From CAYRDC01 sp964422925 (lineage in GTDB: Bacteria; Bacteroidota; Bacteroidia; Chitinophagales; S012-47): 64,000 nt of DNA. Position numbers and translations under genes: made by a program. Positions 1-8,329 of the stretch are shown here, in pieces; position 1 is the stretch's first letter; each line of letters opens with the position of its first letter. A model generated the notes under the pieces. It did not search any database. It saw only the letters and a list, made by a program, of their open reading frames with translations, and was not told the DNA's origin. The stretch spans positions 33,752 through 97,751 of the forward strand of contig CAYRDC010000009.1 of assembly GCA_964422925.1 (NCBI GenBank), given 5' to 3'.

Positions 1-521
1 AATATTTTACCCTGCCAGGTAACGAGTTATATTATGACTTTATCTGGGGCCCGGTACACTTTTTTTCCCTGAATTCCGGCAAACTGGGTAAACTCAACCC
101 TGACAGCGAACAATTGACCTGGTTTAAAAAACGCCTGGTCGTTTCCGATTCGCCTTGGAAAATAGTTTATTTCCATCACCCCCCCTACAGCATTTCCAAT
201 CATGGAAATCATCCGGACTGGCAGCTGCCTTACCGGCAATGGGGGGTGTCTGCGGTTCTCTCCGGTCATGATCATGTTTATGAAAGAATTCAGGAAAAAC
301 AATTTCCTGAATTTGCCTGGTTTGTGAATGGTACCGGGGGCCGCTCCACCTTGTATAATTGTTATCCGGAAAAACTCGATACCAGCCGGTTTAATGTTAC
401 CTGCCTGAACTGTTGTTACGGAGCTATGAAAGTTACTGCAACCGCAGGGAAAATAGTATTTGAATATTTCTCCGTAAATCAGTCGGATTCTGCCCTGGAC
501 CGGTGGATGTTAAAAAAGTGA
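1..521 (+). CDS. Metallophosphoesterase, C-terminal part (purple acid phosphatase-like)
   Basis: The reading frame is open from the left edge of the window (first full codon at 3), so the N-terminus lies outside. The visible 172 residues carry the second half of a calcineurin-like metallophosphoesterase: a YFHHPPYS block (metal-ligand His) and SGHDHVYER, the GHxH block that closes the dinuclear metal site. The order and spacing of these blocks, with a Tyr after the last His, resemble secreted purple acid phosphatases and related phosphodiesterases. A TTG at 114 could be misread as a start, but coding similarity clearly continues upstream of it (YYDFIWGPVHFFSLNSG). Substrate cannot be told from this part. 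The gene faces the minus-strand metal-resistance region and is not part of it. Confidence 0.85.
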   Translation, partial: YFTLPGNELYYDFIWGPVHFFSLNSGKLGKLNPDSEQLTWFKKRLVVSDSPWKIVYFHHPPYSISNHGNHPDWQLPYRQWGVSAVLSGHDHVYERIQEKQFPEFAWFVNGTGGRSTLYNCYPEKLDTSRFNVTCLNCCYGAMKVTATAGKIVFEYFSVNQSDSALDRWMLKK

Positions 522-679
522 ATTTTGCCTGAGTTGGGCAGACTTTAAATAAATCAGGGGTTGCATGCAAGCCCCGGGAAAAAAGTGCGGAACGGCTACA
601 TAATTGATCAGTTCAATTCATTCCAGAAATGCTTTTTTGGCATCCTGAATTTGTAAACTTCCTAGGAGGGCAGGACGGT

Positions 680-715
680 GAAAAAAGAAAAGGGCATGAC
701 GGAAAAGCCATGCCC
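680..715 (-). terminator. Rho-independent terminator after the DUF2892 gene
   Basis: On the minus strand a 7-bp stem (GGGCATG/CATGCCC, 692-698 with 709-715) is followed by a T-rich run (rc of 681-691). It lies about 30 nt past the stop at 746 and would end the leftmost transcript of the metal-resistance region. Confidence 0.7.
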
Positions 716-745
716 ATACCCCTTTACGAAAAGGCAATAGAGACT

Positions 746-949
746 TTACTCGCTTTTCCGGGTTCTGATGCCAAATGGCAAATATAAAGGGCAAAAACTG
801 ATAAAGCTCGTTAGTAGAAAAACGATTCCTACTACCATTAAAACAATGCCTAATGTTCCAGTCACTGTATTAGTGAAATACAGTATACCGAAAATGATAG
901 CCAGAATAACCCGGATAATGCGATCGGCAGATCCCATGTTCTTCTTCAT
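746..949 (-). CDS. DUF2892 (YgaP-type) small inner-membrane protein
   Basis: This is a 67-residue protein with the family pattern: a short N-terminal KNMGSADRIIRV block, then two hydrophobic helices (about 13-32 and 35-52) with a Cys-Pro pair near the end of the second. DUF2892 proteins correspond to the membrane part of the rhodanese YgaP; their own role is not established, though they often occur with sulfur or metal handling genes. It starts about 13 nt after a 31-residue membrane ORF and is the last gene before a terminator. It is probably co-transcribed with the small ORF and the Crp/Fnr gene upstream. Confidence 0.8.
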   Translation of the reverse strand: MKKNMGSADRIIRVILAIIFGILYFTNTVTGTLGIVLMVVGIVFLLTSFISFCPLYLPFGIRTRKSE

Positions 950-962
950 AATCCTATGAATT

Positions 963-1058
963 TTAGGTCAGGTAATCAATCAGCCAGACAACGCCTGCTA
1001 TCAGGCCAATACAAAGAATACATGCAATGATAAGTCTGGCCCATTGTGCTTTCATCAT
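963..1058 (-). CDS. Possible 31-residue single-helix membrane peptide
   Basis: An ATG-ATG start at 1058 opens a frame of 31 codons ending in TAA: a short Lys/Arg-bearing start, then one strongly hydrophobic helix (LIIACILCIGLIAGVVWLI) and an acidic tail. It fits tightly between the Crp/Fnr gene and the DUF2892 gene, as real small membrane proteins often do. A similar short helix-only ORF lies at 11829-11954 in the same region, also containing the string LCIGLI. No family is recognised, and coding status is inferred from position and composition only. Confidence 0.45.
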   Translation of the reverse strand: MMKAQWARLIIACILCIGLIAGVVWLIDYLT

Positions 1059-1102
1059 TTATCAAAATTCGCAAATTGGGTATTGGTTTTCAGTGACATA
1101 GG

Positions 1103-1732
1103 TTACACTTCTCCAGACAAGGTGATAGTGCCCCGTCCTAAACTGACTGTACCGGTATTTTCCAGCCGTTTTAAAATACGGCTTACCACTTCCCGGGCAG
1201 TTCCGATATGATTGGCAATTTCCTGGTGGGTTACTTCAAGCATAGGGCTTCCCGTGGCGATTGCTTTGGCGTGGAGGTAGGCTAAAATCCTGTCATCCAT
1301 ACGATGAAACACCAATTGGTCTATGGTGTCAAGAAGTTCGGTGTAACGTTGATTGAACAAGTCATAGACATAAGCATTCCAAGTGGTATATCTTTCCATC
1401 CAGATCTTTACGAGGGTTGCCGGTATCAGGATTATTTCTGAATCAGTTTCCGTGGCTGCTTCCACCTTGCTTTTATCATTATGCAGGCAAGCAGTGAGCG
1501 ACATGACACAAGATTCTCCCGGTTTGATATAATAGAGTAATAACTCTTTATTCTCTTCTTTGCGCATAACCTTTACCGAACCGGAAATAACCAGAGGCAC
1601 CTGTTTTACATATGCCCCTTTGGCAAGAATGGGCTGCCCGCCTGGAAGCGAAAGAAATTTCCCTTTTTCCAGAATTTCTTCCCGGAGTTCAGGCTCCAGG
1701 AAAGGATAGAAACGAAATAGCGGGTCATCCAT
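1103..1732 (-). CDS. Crp/Fnr family transcriptional regulator
   Basis: The 209 residues comprise a cyclic-nucleotide-binding-type beta roll (about 1-120), a long dimerisation helix (about 125-155), and a winged helix-turn-helix at about 163-205 whose recognition part reads VTHQEIANHIGTAREVVSRIL, with the RE-VSR pattern typical of the family. The FNR iron-sulfur cysteine arrangement at the N-terminus is absent, so oxygen sensing by a 4Fe-4S cluster is not supported. In Bacteroidota such proteins often answer to redox or nitrosative stress. It sits 34 nt downstream of the DUF2231 gene and probably shares its transcript. Its targets may include this region, but that is inference. Confidence 0.85.
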   Translation of the reverse strand: MDDPLFRFYPFLEPELREEILEKGKFLSLPGGQPILAKGAYVKQVPLVISGSVKVMRKEENKELLLYYIKPGESCVMSLTACLHNDKSKVEAATETDSEIILIPATLVKIWMERYTTWNAYVYDLFNQRYTELLDTIDQLVFHRMDDRILAYLHAKAIATGSPMLEVTHQEIANHIGTAREVVSRILKRLENTGTVSLGRGTITLSGEV

Positions 1733-1766
1733 TACCTGCGAAGATAACGGACAACCCGTTTATGAC

Positions 1767-2246
1767 CTAATGTTCGTGATGGTGATGTTCATGCCCTTGC
1801 TCGAGATAGGGCACATAGGGCTGTACACCGGCTCCTTTCTGATAAACCATCCGGCCTCCAAGATGGGCCTGGTAAGCCAGCAAACCCGCTACTGCCAGTG
1901 AGACCAGCACAAAACCAATCCTCTCACCGCTTTTCATCGATTTCCTGCGGATATATAACCACAAAAACATGGCTCCAAAGAAACCAATCAGCACATAAGC
2001 CAAGGTTTCATGCGTTTCCATTAGCTGGTGTATCTCCTCGTTATGAGCAATAATGGCTGCCTGAGCACGTCCTGTCAAGATAGTTACGCCTGCCGCTACA
2101 AAACTCAAACCGCTTAAATAATAACTGACTTCAGTCCATATCTCCCTTTTGTTAAAGAGGCTTATGGTTATAAACAAAACAACACACAAAAACAAAACAA
2201 TCGGAAAATGAACCGTTAGTGGATGTAAAGGAACATTGAACAACAT
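1767..2246 (-). CDS. DUF2231-like four-helix membrane protein with His-rich tail
   Basis: The 159-residue protein opens with LHPLTVHFPIVLF, the DUF2231 signature with two His near the start of helix 1. Four hydrophobic segments lie at about 13-32, 42-60, 80-98 and 109-127. The C-terminus ends in a metal-binding HEHHHHEH string. DUF2231 proteins are membrane proteins of uncertain function, often beside cytochromes or metal homeostasis genes. The conserved His residues could bind heme or metal. It lies between the sigma-like gene (31 nt upstream) and the Crp/Fnr gene. The His tail matches the theme of other proteins here (CopB N-terminus, His-rich lipoprotein). Confidence 0.75.
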   Translation of the reverse strand: MLFNVPLHPLTVHFPIVLFLCVVLFITISLFNKREIWTEVSYYLSGLSFVAAGVTILTGRAQAAIIAHNEEIHQLMETHETLAYVLIGFFGAMFLWLYIRRKSMKSGERIGFVLVSLAVAGLLAYQAHLGGRMVYQKGAGVQPYVPYLEQGHEHHHHEH

Positions 2247-2277
2247 AGTTTTCTTTCATTTTACAGTGATCAATCGT

Positions 2278-2805
2278 TTATTTTGATTCTTCAACCAACA
2301 GTTGATGAAATTGATGCCGGGCATCATAGAGCCTGATTTGCACTTCAGCAACCGGCAGGTTAAGAATTTTACTAATTTCTGCATAGTTAAACTGTTCGAT
2401 ATCACATAATAGAATAAATACCCGTTTTGTGATTTCCAATCTTTTAAGACTATTGTTCCATGGTTCCTCGTGCAGGGCATCCATTGCATGTACGTTAAAC
2501 AACATGGAAACAATGGGATGGTTTTTATCATTGGGAATAACTATTTCTTCCCGGAAATTCAGAGGTAAAATATGTGCAAAATCCCGTTTGATTGTTTCGT
2601 GCAACAAGGAAAACCAGGCGAATTTACTGTTTCCCATTGGCCGGTTGCTGGCCATACGGTTCAGGCCTTCCGACACTGTTTGCAAAGTTATGTCGTTGGC
2701 CAGGTTCAGGTCGTATGAAAGGTGCCAGGAGTAGGTGTAGAGCAACTCCACATTTTCAAGTTGATCGGAACTAAGTAAACTATCAGGTTGAGTTTTCTTT
2801 GTCAT
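2278..2805 (-). CDS. Sigma-70-like (ECF-type) factor, divergent
   Basis: The 175 residues have the layout of a small ECF sigma factor: an N-terminal helical region comparable to region 2 (about 18-90) and a C-terminal region-4-like helix-turn-helix at about 135-165 (FNYAEISKILNLPVAEVQIR, then LYDARHQF), matching the pattern of sigma-4 domains that bind the -35 element. Region 2 is poorly conserved, so promoter specificity or even sigma activity is uncertain. No anti-sigma gene is adjacent, though the DUF2231 membrane protein immediately downstream is the obvious place to look for a partner. A plain DNA-binding regulator is the alternative. Confidence 0.6.
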   Translation of the reverse strand: MTKKTQPDSLLSSDQLENVELLYTYSWHLSYDLNLANDITLQTVSEGLNRMASNRPMGNSKFAWFSLLHETIKRDFAHILPLNFREEIVIPNDKNHPIVSMLFNVHAMDALHEEPWNNSLKRLEITKRVFILLCDIEQFNYAEISKILNLPVAEVQIRLYDARHQFHQLLVEESK

Positions 2806-2987
2806 ATCGACATCTTAATGATGTATGGCGGGCCGGGCTTTTTTATTACGAATCTAATATAGTGGTTTTTGCATTATGACATACTGTTTCAGCCTTTTTA
2901 AAGGAGTATATTAACACTAATTAACGATTCATTTTCAGGGGGTTGACAATAATGTCTGTTTGTTGGAAACTTTGCTGCAGAGAAATT

Positions 2988-3016
2988 AAAAAAAGCCCGG
3001 TTGCCCGGGCTTTTTC
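2988..3016 (-). terminator. Rho-independent terminator after the T9SS cargo gene
   Basis: A perfect stem of 11 bp (2990-3000 with 3005-3015, core AGCCCGG/CCGGGCT) with a 4-nt loop has A and T runs on both sides. It lies 17 nt past the stop at 3033 and can work on either strand; the minus-strand gene is its natural client. Confidence 0.85.
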
Positions 3017-3032
3017 ATAAGCTTCTCCAAGC

Positions 3033-5216
3033 TTACTGTTTAATAAATTTCTGATAGGTATTATGATTGTTTACCCCGGTTATTTCTATCAGATAAAACC
3101 CACTGGCTAGATTTGCCACCGGGATAGCTGCAGTTTGAATCCCCTTTTGCAGGATTAGGTTTTGGGTAATCCCGGTTTCGGCCCCTGAATAGTTCAGGAT
3201 CCGAATGGCATACCTACCGGATTCTTTAACCAGGAAATAAAGATTCAATTGCGCGGAAACCGGATTGGGATAAATTTTGGTAATATCCTTCATTGGTTGT
3301 TCCAATATACCTGTTGGAAAGGACAAGGTGGCTTCCGTGGCAAAGACCGGTGGCAGTTGGTTAGCCTGTTCCGGGATAAACGGTATGCCATCGCCATCCG
3401 AGTCAGAACCGTTTTCACCCGTGTTGGGTCCTTCTGATAGTTGCATACTGTTGACCACTTTTTTAAAGAACAGGGTGTAGATGGCGGGTGCCACGGTATT
3501 ATTGCCTGTCAACGATCCTTCGCGCAACGCACCGGCAATTATAGCAATAATTTCCGGGGAATAAATTGCCTGGGGATTTCCCTGTTCAGTGCGGAAACTG
3601 TGCACAGACGGTACATAGAATTCGGAAATCAGGTAATTATAGGCATTATCGGCTGTGGCAAGGTATGCACTGTTGCCAGTAGCCTCGTATGCAGCATATA
3701 AACCCCGGGCAGCAGCAGCCTGGCTGACGACCTTCTTGGCACCGGAATCGGGACCGTTGCCAATCGTATACCTGTTATAATATCCACCGGCAGGATCTTT
3801 TAATTTGGTGGAGAGGAATGCAGCCTGTGCATTCAAAACCCCCAAGGCTATTCCTTCAATCGGTGTTCCGGCAAATTCTTCCACTACCTGTTTCAGAATT
3901 ACCAGGATATACCCGGCATTTTGCGTGCTGATGGTATTGCCCGGTACCGGGTTTTTGCTTCCATCCAGGCCTGAAGAATCTACAAAAGTTCCTTCCTGCA
4001 TGTTATAGTGCATAGCCATTAGGTTTTGGAAAATCACTTTGGCGGTTCCTTTCATCAGGTCATATGGGCCGGGCATACCGGTTTGTGACATGGCAGCCGG
4101 GAAAGGGTCGCCATCAAACACTGCTTTATAAGCAAGGTGAGCGGCATCACTGCTGTCATTCGGATTCATCATATTGGTAAAATTGAGCGTTCCCCACAGG
4201 TAGGATAACTGGTCCCAGAGTAAACTGGCAGCGTCTGAAACAATTAATGAAGATAGTTTAGGAGGCAGCATGGCATTTACCTGAGTTTCCGTTACATCAA
4301 TCCGGTGCGGGAAATATTGAATCCCGTTAGCCGGATCATAGGTCATGGGATTTACAGCTCCGAGACTGTCTCCGTTATAAGCCAACCGGTTGATAACAAA
4401 CAAGGTTTTATTAATGGCTTCGGCTGTCAGTACATGGCCGATAAATCCGTCCAGCCCGTCCCCGCCATAATAAACATTATTGCCCGGGTCGAAATGAGGC
4501 GAACCGGCCGAATCCGGACTTACCACCCCGTCCGGATCGATGCCGTTATCCAGCGAATCGTGAAAGGCGCCCAGCATGTCCTGGGCCCATAAATATTGTT
4601 TCATGAGGGTTTGGCCCATGGCTGCCAGATTCAGGGTTTTGTTCATCTTGCTTCGGTCCCAGCGAAGGGTTGAAAAATCGGTTGAAAAATTTTGTGTGTC
4701 CACTGGTTGAGGCAGGTGCGGGTCTCCGCTTTCGAATTCGGCAAACTGGGGCCACGCGTTAGCGGGCGCCATATGGTTGGTAAGCAAAATGAAATGCGCG
4801 ATGGTTTTCATTAGCTCATCGTCTTCCTTAAACCCGTTTTGCATGCCTCCGGTGAAGGTTCCGTCAAAATTGGAAGGTTCCATGGCCGCTTTTTGGCTAA
4901 TGACCGGAGACCACATCATGTGCAGTCCCATCCCTGACTGGGAAACAATGGTTGCCAGGGCGTATCTGGAATATTCATAGCTTTCTATGCCCGTGGTGTA
5001 AGCTATGGAATCGGGGCTGTTCAGGGTGAACGGATTCAGGTTGTCCAAATTGTACCCAAGGGCTTCTGCAAATGGTTCTCCACTTTCATTGATCTCATTG
5101 GCCAATAACATTTGGCCCGCTGTTTTGTAGATGTTGGTATTGGTAATTTGCACCTGCGCTTTGAGGCTAAAAATTGCCAGCATCACCAGGCTGGCCAGTG
5201 TGTAAATACGTTTCAT
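3033..5216 (-). CDS. Secreted protein with type IX secretion C-terminal sorting domain
   Basis: The mature-length protein is 727 residues. The ATG at 5216 is chosen because it is preceded by an AGGAGA Shine-Dalgarno, opens a good Sec signal peptide (MKRIYTLASLVMLAIFSLKAQ), and lies about 45 nt after a TACCTTTG promoter box; the frame itself stays open up to 5318. The last 80 residues form a T9SS type A sorting domain: IYPNPVSAQLNLYF, then GIQTAAIPVANLASGFYLIEI and a basic end. A DSDGDG calcium-loop-like string precedes it. The body is helix-rich with repeated AAYEATGNSAYLATADNAY-like pairs, suggesting an alpha/alpha toroid, but no catalytic family is recognised. It should be exported to the cell surface or medium. 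The copper-resistance context does not explain it. Confidence 0.8.
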   Translation of the reverse strand: MKRIYTLASLVMLAIFSLKAQVQITNTNIYKTAGQMLLANEINESGEPFAEALGYNLDNLNPFTLNSPDSIAYTTGIESYEYSRYALATIVSQSGMGLHMMWSPVISQKAAMEPSNFDGTFTGGMQNGFKEDDELMKTIAHFILLTNHMAPANAWPQFAEFESGDPHLPQPVDTQNFSTDFSTLRWDRSKMNKTLNLAAMGQTLMKQYLWAQDMLGAFHDSLDNGIDPDGVVSPDSAGSPHFDPGNNVYYGGDGLDGFIGHVLTAEAINKTLFVINRLAYNGDSLGAVNPMTYDPANGIQYFPHRIDVTETQVNAMLPPKLSSLIVSDAASLLWDQLSYLWGTLNFTNMMNPNDSSDAAHLAYKAVFDGDPFPAAMSQTGMPGPYDLMKGTAKVIFQNLMAMHYNMQEGTFVDSSGLDGSKNPVPGNTISTQNAGYILVILKQVVEEFAGTPIEGIALGVLNAQAAFLSTKLKDPAGGYYNRYTIGNGPDSGAKKVVSQAAAARGLYAAYEATGNSAYLATADNAYNYLISEFYVPSVHSFRTEQGNPQAIYSPEIIAIIAGALREGSLTGNNTVAPAIYTLFFKKVVNSMQLSEGPNTGENGSDSDGDGIPFIPEQANQLPPVFATEATLSFPTGILEQPMKDITKIYPNPVSAQLNLYFLVKESGRYAIRILNYSGAETGITQNLILQKGIQTAAIPVANLASGFYLIEITGVNNHNTYQKFIKQ

Positions 5217-5262
5217 GATTACTTTCTCCTGATTTTTAATGAAATAATTCATGTATCGGAGC

Positions 5263-5270
5263 CAAAGGTA
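5263..5270 (-). promoter_or_regulatory. Bacteroidota-type -7 box upstream of the T9SS cargo gene
   Basis: The minus strand reads TACCTTTG, a full match to TAnnTTTG, about 46 nt before the ATG at 5216. A TTTG at the -33 position is not evident. The longer open frame would start upstream of the predicted transcript, which supports the internal start. Confidence 0.45.
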
Positions 5271-5350
5271 GAAGCGGGGCATTGGGTAAGTTGTCGGGGA
5301 TTTGACAGTTCCGGGCAATTAAGGTGTTTTTAAGAAAGCCCGGATTTATA

Positions 5351-5384
5351 CAAAAAATAAGAGGCCTCCGCGAGGAAGCCTCTT
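5351..5384 (-). terminator. Terminator downstream of the DUF302 gene
   Basis: An imperfect stem (AAGAGGC at 5359-5365 with GCCTCTT at 5378-5384, plus CTC/GAG inside) is followed on the minus strand by TTATTTTTTG. It lies about 155 nt past the stop at 5541 in the 324-nt gap between the DUF302 and T9SS cargo genes, and would separate the copper cluster from the cargo gene. Confidence 0.65.
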
Positions 5385-5540
5385 TTGATGAAGGGAATCA
5401 AATCAGGATTCAGTACTCCTGTTAAAAACCATGAAAATCTACTGTCGTTGCTAGCTACCGCTAATCAAACAACAATAATAAACAGGAGTATGGATTCAAT
5501 TTGTCGGAAAAACGACAGAACCTGATTTTCTGTTTCTGGC

Positions 5541-5927
5541 TTACAGGGACGCAATGATTTTCCGGAGTTTGTCTTTAATTTCTTCAGCGACAGCCCCCAG
5601 TTCATTATTCTCCACAGCCTGCATACTGGCCATGGGGTCAATGGCTGAAACTTCAACCGTATTGGGGCCCAGTTGCTGAACCACTACATTGCAGGGCAAC
5701 ATCAGGCCAATTTTATCTTCAGCCTGAAGCGCTTTGTAAGCATAAGGCGGGTTGCAGGCGCCCAAAATCCGGTATGGCCTGAAATCCACATCCAGTTTTT
5801 TCTTCAGGGTGGCCTGTACGTCAATTTCAGTCAGAATGCCAAAGCCTTCGGTTTTCAGCGCTTCCGTTACCTTTTCAATGGCCGATTCCATATCGGTTTT
5901 CAGTGTTTTTGAAAAAAAGTAAGTCAT
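5541..5927 (-). CDS. DUF302 family protein
   Basis: The 128-residue soluble protein shows the DUF302 pattern: an N-terminal helix with ALKTEGFGILTEIDV, a central FRPYRILGACNPPYAYKAL block with the conserved CNP, and GLMLPCNVVV with the second conserved Cys. The fold is an alpha/beta domain of unknown biochemical role, often found with thiol, metal or heme genes. The two cysteines could bind metal. Its start overlaps the stop of the DUF5676 gene by four bases, so the two are translationally coupled, and both trail copB. A copper-related role is inferred from this context. Confidence 0.85.
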   Translation of the reverse strand: MTYFFSKTLKTDMESAIEKVTEALKTEGFGILTEIDVQATLKKKLDVDFRPYRILGACNPPYAYKALQAEDKIGLMLPCNVVVQQLGPNTVEVSAIDPMASMQAVENNELGAVAEEIKDKLRKIIASL

Positions 5928-6214
5928 TGTTTTTTAGATTTTGTAATGAGATAATTGTAAATAAGCGATGTTGTGAATCCAATACCGCCAAAGATCACAG
6001 CGGTCAGAAGAAGACCTGCAAGGGTTTGCCCCATGGGAACACGATCGCGTAAAATGCTTTGCACATCCAGCCCATGTAACAAGGCATTGAATATCCAGAT
6101 AGTAAAGTCATGTCCTGCCAGGCTCATGAATATAAGGCAGGACAGGTAAAATAACAATCCGGCTGATGCGGTTCCCAGCGCAAATTTTCCGGTGTGCAAT
6201 TTTGGATATTTCAT
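5924..6214 (-). CDS. DUF5676-like small membrane protein
   Basis: The 96 residues have two hydrophobic helices (about 16-35 and 65-86) joined by a periplasmic or cytoplasmic loop with the pattern WIFNALLHGLDVQSI, typical of the DUF5676 family, which commonly sits beside DUF302 and copper ATPase genes. The C-terminus is basic (YLITKSKKQ). It starts 16 nt after copB and overlaps the DUF302 start. Function is unknown; the constant gene neighbourhood suggests an accessory of copper export. Confidence 0.7.
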   Translation of the reverse strand: MKYPKLHTGKFALGTASAGLLFYLSCLIFMSLAGHDFTIWIFNALLHGLDVQSILRDRVPMGQTLAGLLLTAVIFGGIGFTTSLIYNYLITKSKKQ

Positions 6215-6230
6215 GGGTTTACAAATTTAC

Positions 6231-8288
6231 TCAGGAAATGCCGGGTTGCCGTTTGCGGATGCTGCGTTTCAGCAACTGCGCGTTCAGGGCAACAATCACC
6301 GTGCTCAGGCTCATGAATACTGCGCCCACAGCAGGTCCGAGCACTATTCCGTACGAGAACAATACCCCGGCAGCAAGCGGGATGGCAATGGCGTTGTATC
6401 CTGTGGCCCATGCTAGGTTCTGGATCATTTTTCCATAAGTGGCTTTTCCAAAAAGGATGAGGTTCAGGATATCCTGGGGATTGGAGTTGACCAGTATGAT
6501 ATCAGCTGTTTCGGCTGCGATATCTGTACCTGAACCTACGGCAATTCCTACATCAGCCTGTGCCAGGGCGGGGGCGTCATTGACCCCATCCCCGGTCATA
6601 GCTACAAAGTGGCCTTTCTGCTGCAACTCTTTGACAATTTCCACTTTCTGGTGGGGCAATACTTCAGCATAGAATCCATCCAGGCCCAGTTGCTCGCTGA
6701 CGGAACGGGCCACCGTAGTATTGTCTCCGGTTGCCATGAATACCTTTATTCCCTCTTTCCGGAATTTTTCGATGGCAGCTTTTGATTCCGGTCTTATTTC
6801 ATCAGCCAGGGCAATGTATCCGGCTAATTCTTCATTCACCAGGACAAAAACAATGGTTTCGGCTTTGGTAAGCTGGGTGTCTTCCGGGATTTCAATCCCT
6901 TTTTCTTTCAGGTATCCCGGGCTGACCACTTTAATGTTTTTCCCGTTTACGAACGCTTCCACCCCTTTGCCTGTGATGGCATTAAAACTGCTGTTTTGCG
7001 GAATTTCCAGGTTTAACCCTTCGGCTTTTTGAACAATACCTACTGCTATGGGGTGTTCTGAATTTTGTTCCAGGCTGGCCGCCAGCGCGAGAACCTGGTC
7101 AGTGGTATAATCACGCCCGATAACGGTTATTCGCGTCACTCCGAATTCGCCTTTGGTGAGTGTACCGGTTTTGTCGAATACAATGGCCGAGATTTTCCGG
7201 GCATTTTCAAAGGCGGTCCGGTTCCGGATCAGCAAACCGTTTTGCGCGGAAATAGCTGTGGAAATGGCCACTACCAGTGGAATGGCCAGACCGAGTGCAT
7301 GCGGACAGGAAATCACCATAACGGTAACCATCCTTTCCAGCGAGAAAGTGAAATCATAACCCAGCACTAACCACGTAGTCAGGGTGATGAATCCCACGGA
7401 TAAAGCTATGTAAGTAAGCCATTTGGCGGCCCGATCAGCCAGGTGCTGGGTTTTGGATTTGGTTTTTTGGGCTTCCTGAACCAGGGTGATTACTTTATTC
7501 AGGTAGGAATCTTCCCCGGTATGCTCAACCTGGACTTTCAGTGAACCGTTTCCGTTAATAGACCCCCCAATGACCTGACCGCCCTGGGTTTTGAGAACCG
7601 GTGTGCTTTCCCCGGTAAGCATGCTTTCATTCAGGTAGCTTTCCCCTTCGGTTATCACACCGTCTGCGGGTACTTTTTCACCGGGTTTGATCAGGATGAT
7701 ATCTCCTTTTTTCAGTTCCTCCAACGGAATGTCCATGACATGATCCCCATGAACCAGGTGTGCTTCAGAAGGCATCATGCTTACCAGCATTTCCAACGCT
7801 CGCGATGCCCCAAGCACTGATTTCATCTCTATCCAGTGCCCGATCAGCATAATATCAATCAGTGTAACCAGTTCCCAGAAAAACATTTTCCCTTCCAGAC
7901 CAAATACCACAGCGCTACTGTACACGTAAGCGACACTGATGGCAACGGCTATCAGGGTCATCATGCCCGGGGCCCGTTTTTTTACTTCGCTGACAAGCCC
8001 TTTTAAAAATGGCCAGCCACCATAAAGGAATACGATAGTTGATAGGGAAAAAATGAGGTAGTTTTGTCCAGTAAATGCCAGGGTGAAACCTAGGAATTCC
8101 TGAATCATGGGCGACAAAAGCAATACAGGAACCGTGAGCACCAGGGATACCCAAAACCGTTTCCTGAAATCAGCAATCATCATGCGGTGATGATCGGCAT
8201 GATCATGATGGCCTCCATGTTCAGCGTGGTTATGATGTTCATGATGGTGATGTTTCTCTGTTTCATGATGATGATGTGTGTGTTCCAT
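6231..8288 (-). CDS. copB: CopB-type heavy-metal translocating P-type ATPase
   Basis: This 685-residue P1B ATPase would pump copper or silver out of the cytoplasm. Residues 1-34 are a His-rich string instead of HMA domains. Visible landmarks are TGES (225-228, actuator), the transmembrane metal motif CPH (328-330), DKTGT (372-376, phosphorylated Asp) and TGDGVNDAP (hinge). The CPH triad together with the His-rich head defines the P1B-3 (CopB) group, usually assigned to Cu(II)/Cu(I) or Ag export, rather than CopA, which has CPC. It heads a tight run with the DUF5676 and DUF302 genes and follows the PII-like gene by 41 nt. This gives the cell an inner-membrane exporter beside the Cus pump. Confidence 0.95.
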   Translation of the reverse strand: MEHTHHHHETEKHHHHEHHNHAEHGGHHDHADHHRMMIADFRKRFWVSLVLTVPVLLLSPMIQEFLGFTLAFTGQNYLIFSLSTIVFLYGGWPFLKGLVSEVKKRAPGMMTLIAVAISVAYVYSSAVVFGLEGKMFFWELVTLIDIMLIGHWIEMKSVLGASRALEMLVSMMPSEAHLVHGDHVMDIPLEELKKGDIILIKPGEKVPADGVITEGESYLNESMLTGESTPVLKTQGGQVIGGSINGNGSLKVQVEHTGEDSYLNKVITLVQEAQKTKSKTQHLADRAAKWLTYIALSVGFITLTTWLVLGYDFTFSLERMVTVMVISCPHALGLAIPLVVAISTAISAQNGLLIRNRTAFENARKISAIVFDKTGTLTKGEFGVTRITVIGRDYTTDQVLALAASLEQNSEHPIAVGIVQKAEGLNLEIPQNSSFNAITGKGVEAFVNGKNIKVVSPGYLKEKGIEIPEDTQLTKAETIVFVLVNEELAGYIALADEIRPESKAAIEKFRKEGIKVFMATGDNTTVARSVSEQLGLDGFYAEVLPHQKVEIVKELQQKGHFVAMTGDGVNDAPALAQADVGIAVGSGTDIAAETADIILVNSNPQDILNLILFGKATYGKMIQNLAWATGYNAIAIPLAAGVLFSYGIVLGPAVGAVFMSLSTVIVALNAQLLKRSIRKRQPGIS

Positions 8289-8329
8289 GGGTTTGGTTTT
8301 TGAAATTCAGAAACTTCGTTCCTGACAGG

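Noticed and set aside
8165..8288. CAT/ATG-rich low-complexity DNA suspected as a tandem repeat
   Set aside because: It is simply the His codons of the CopB N-terminus, and the same applies to 10700-10850 and 11340-11430.
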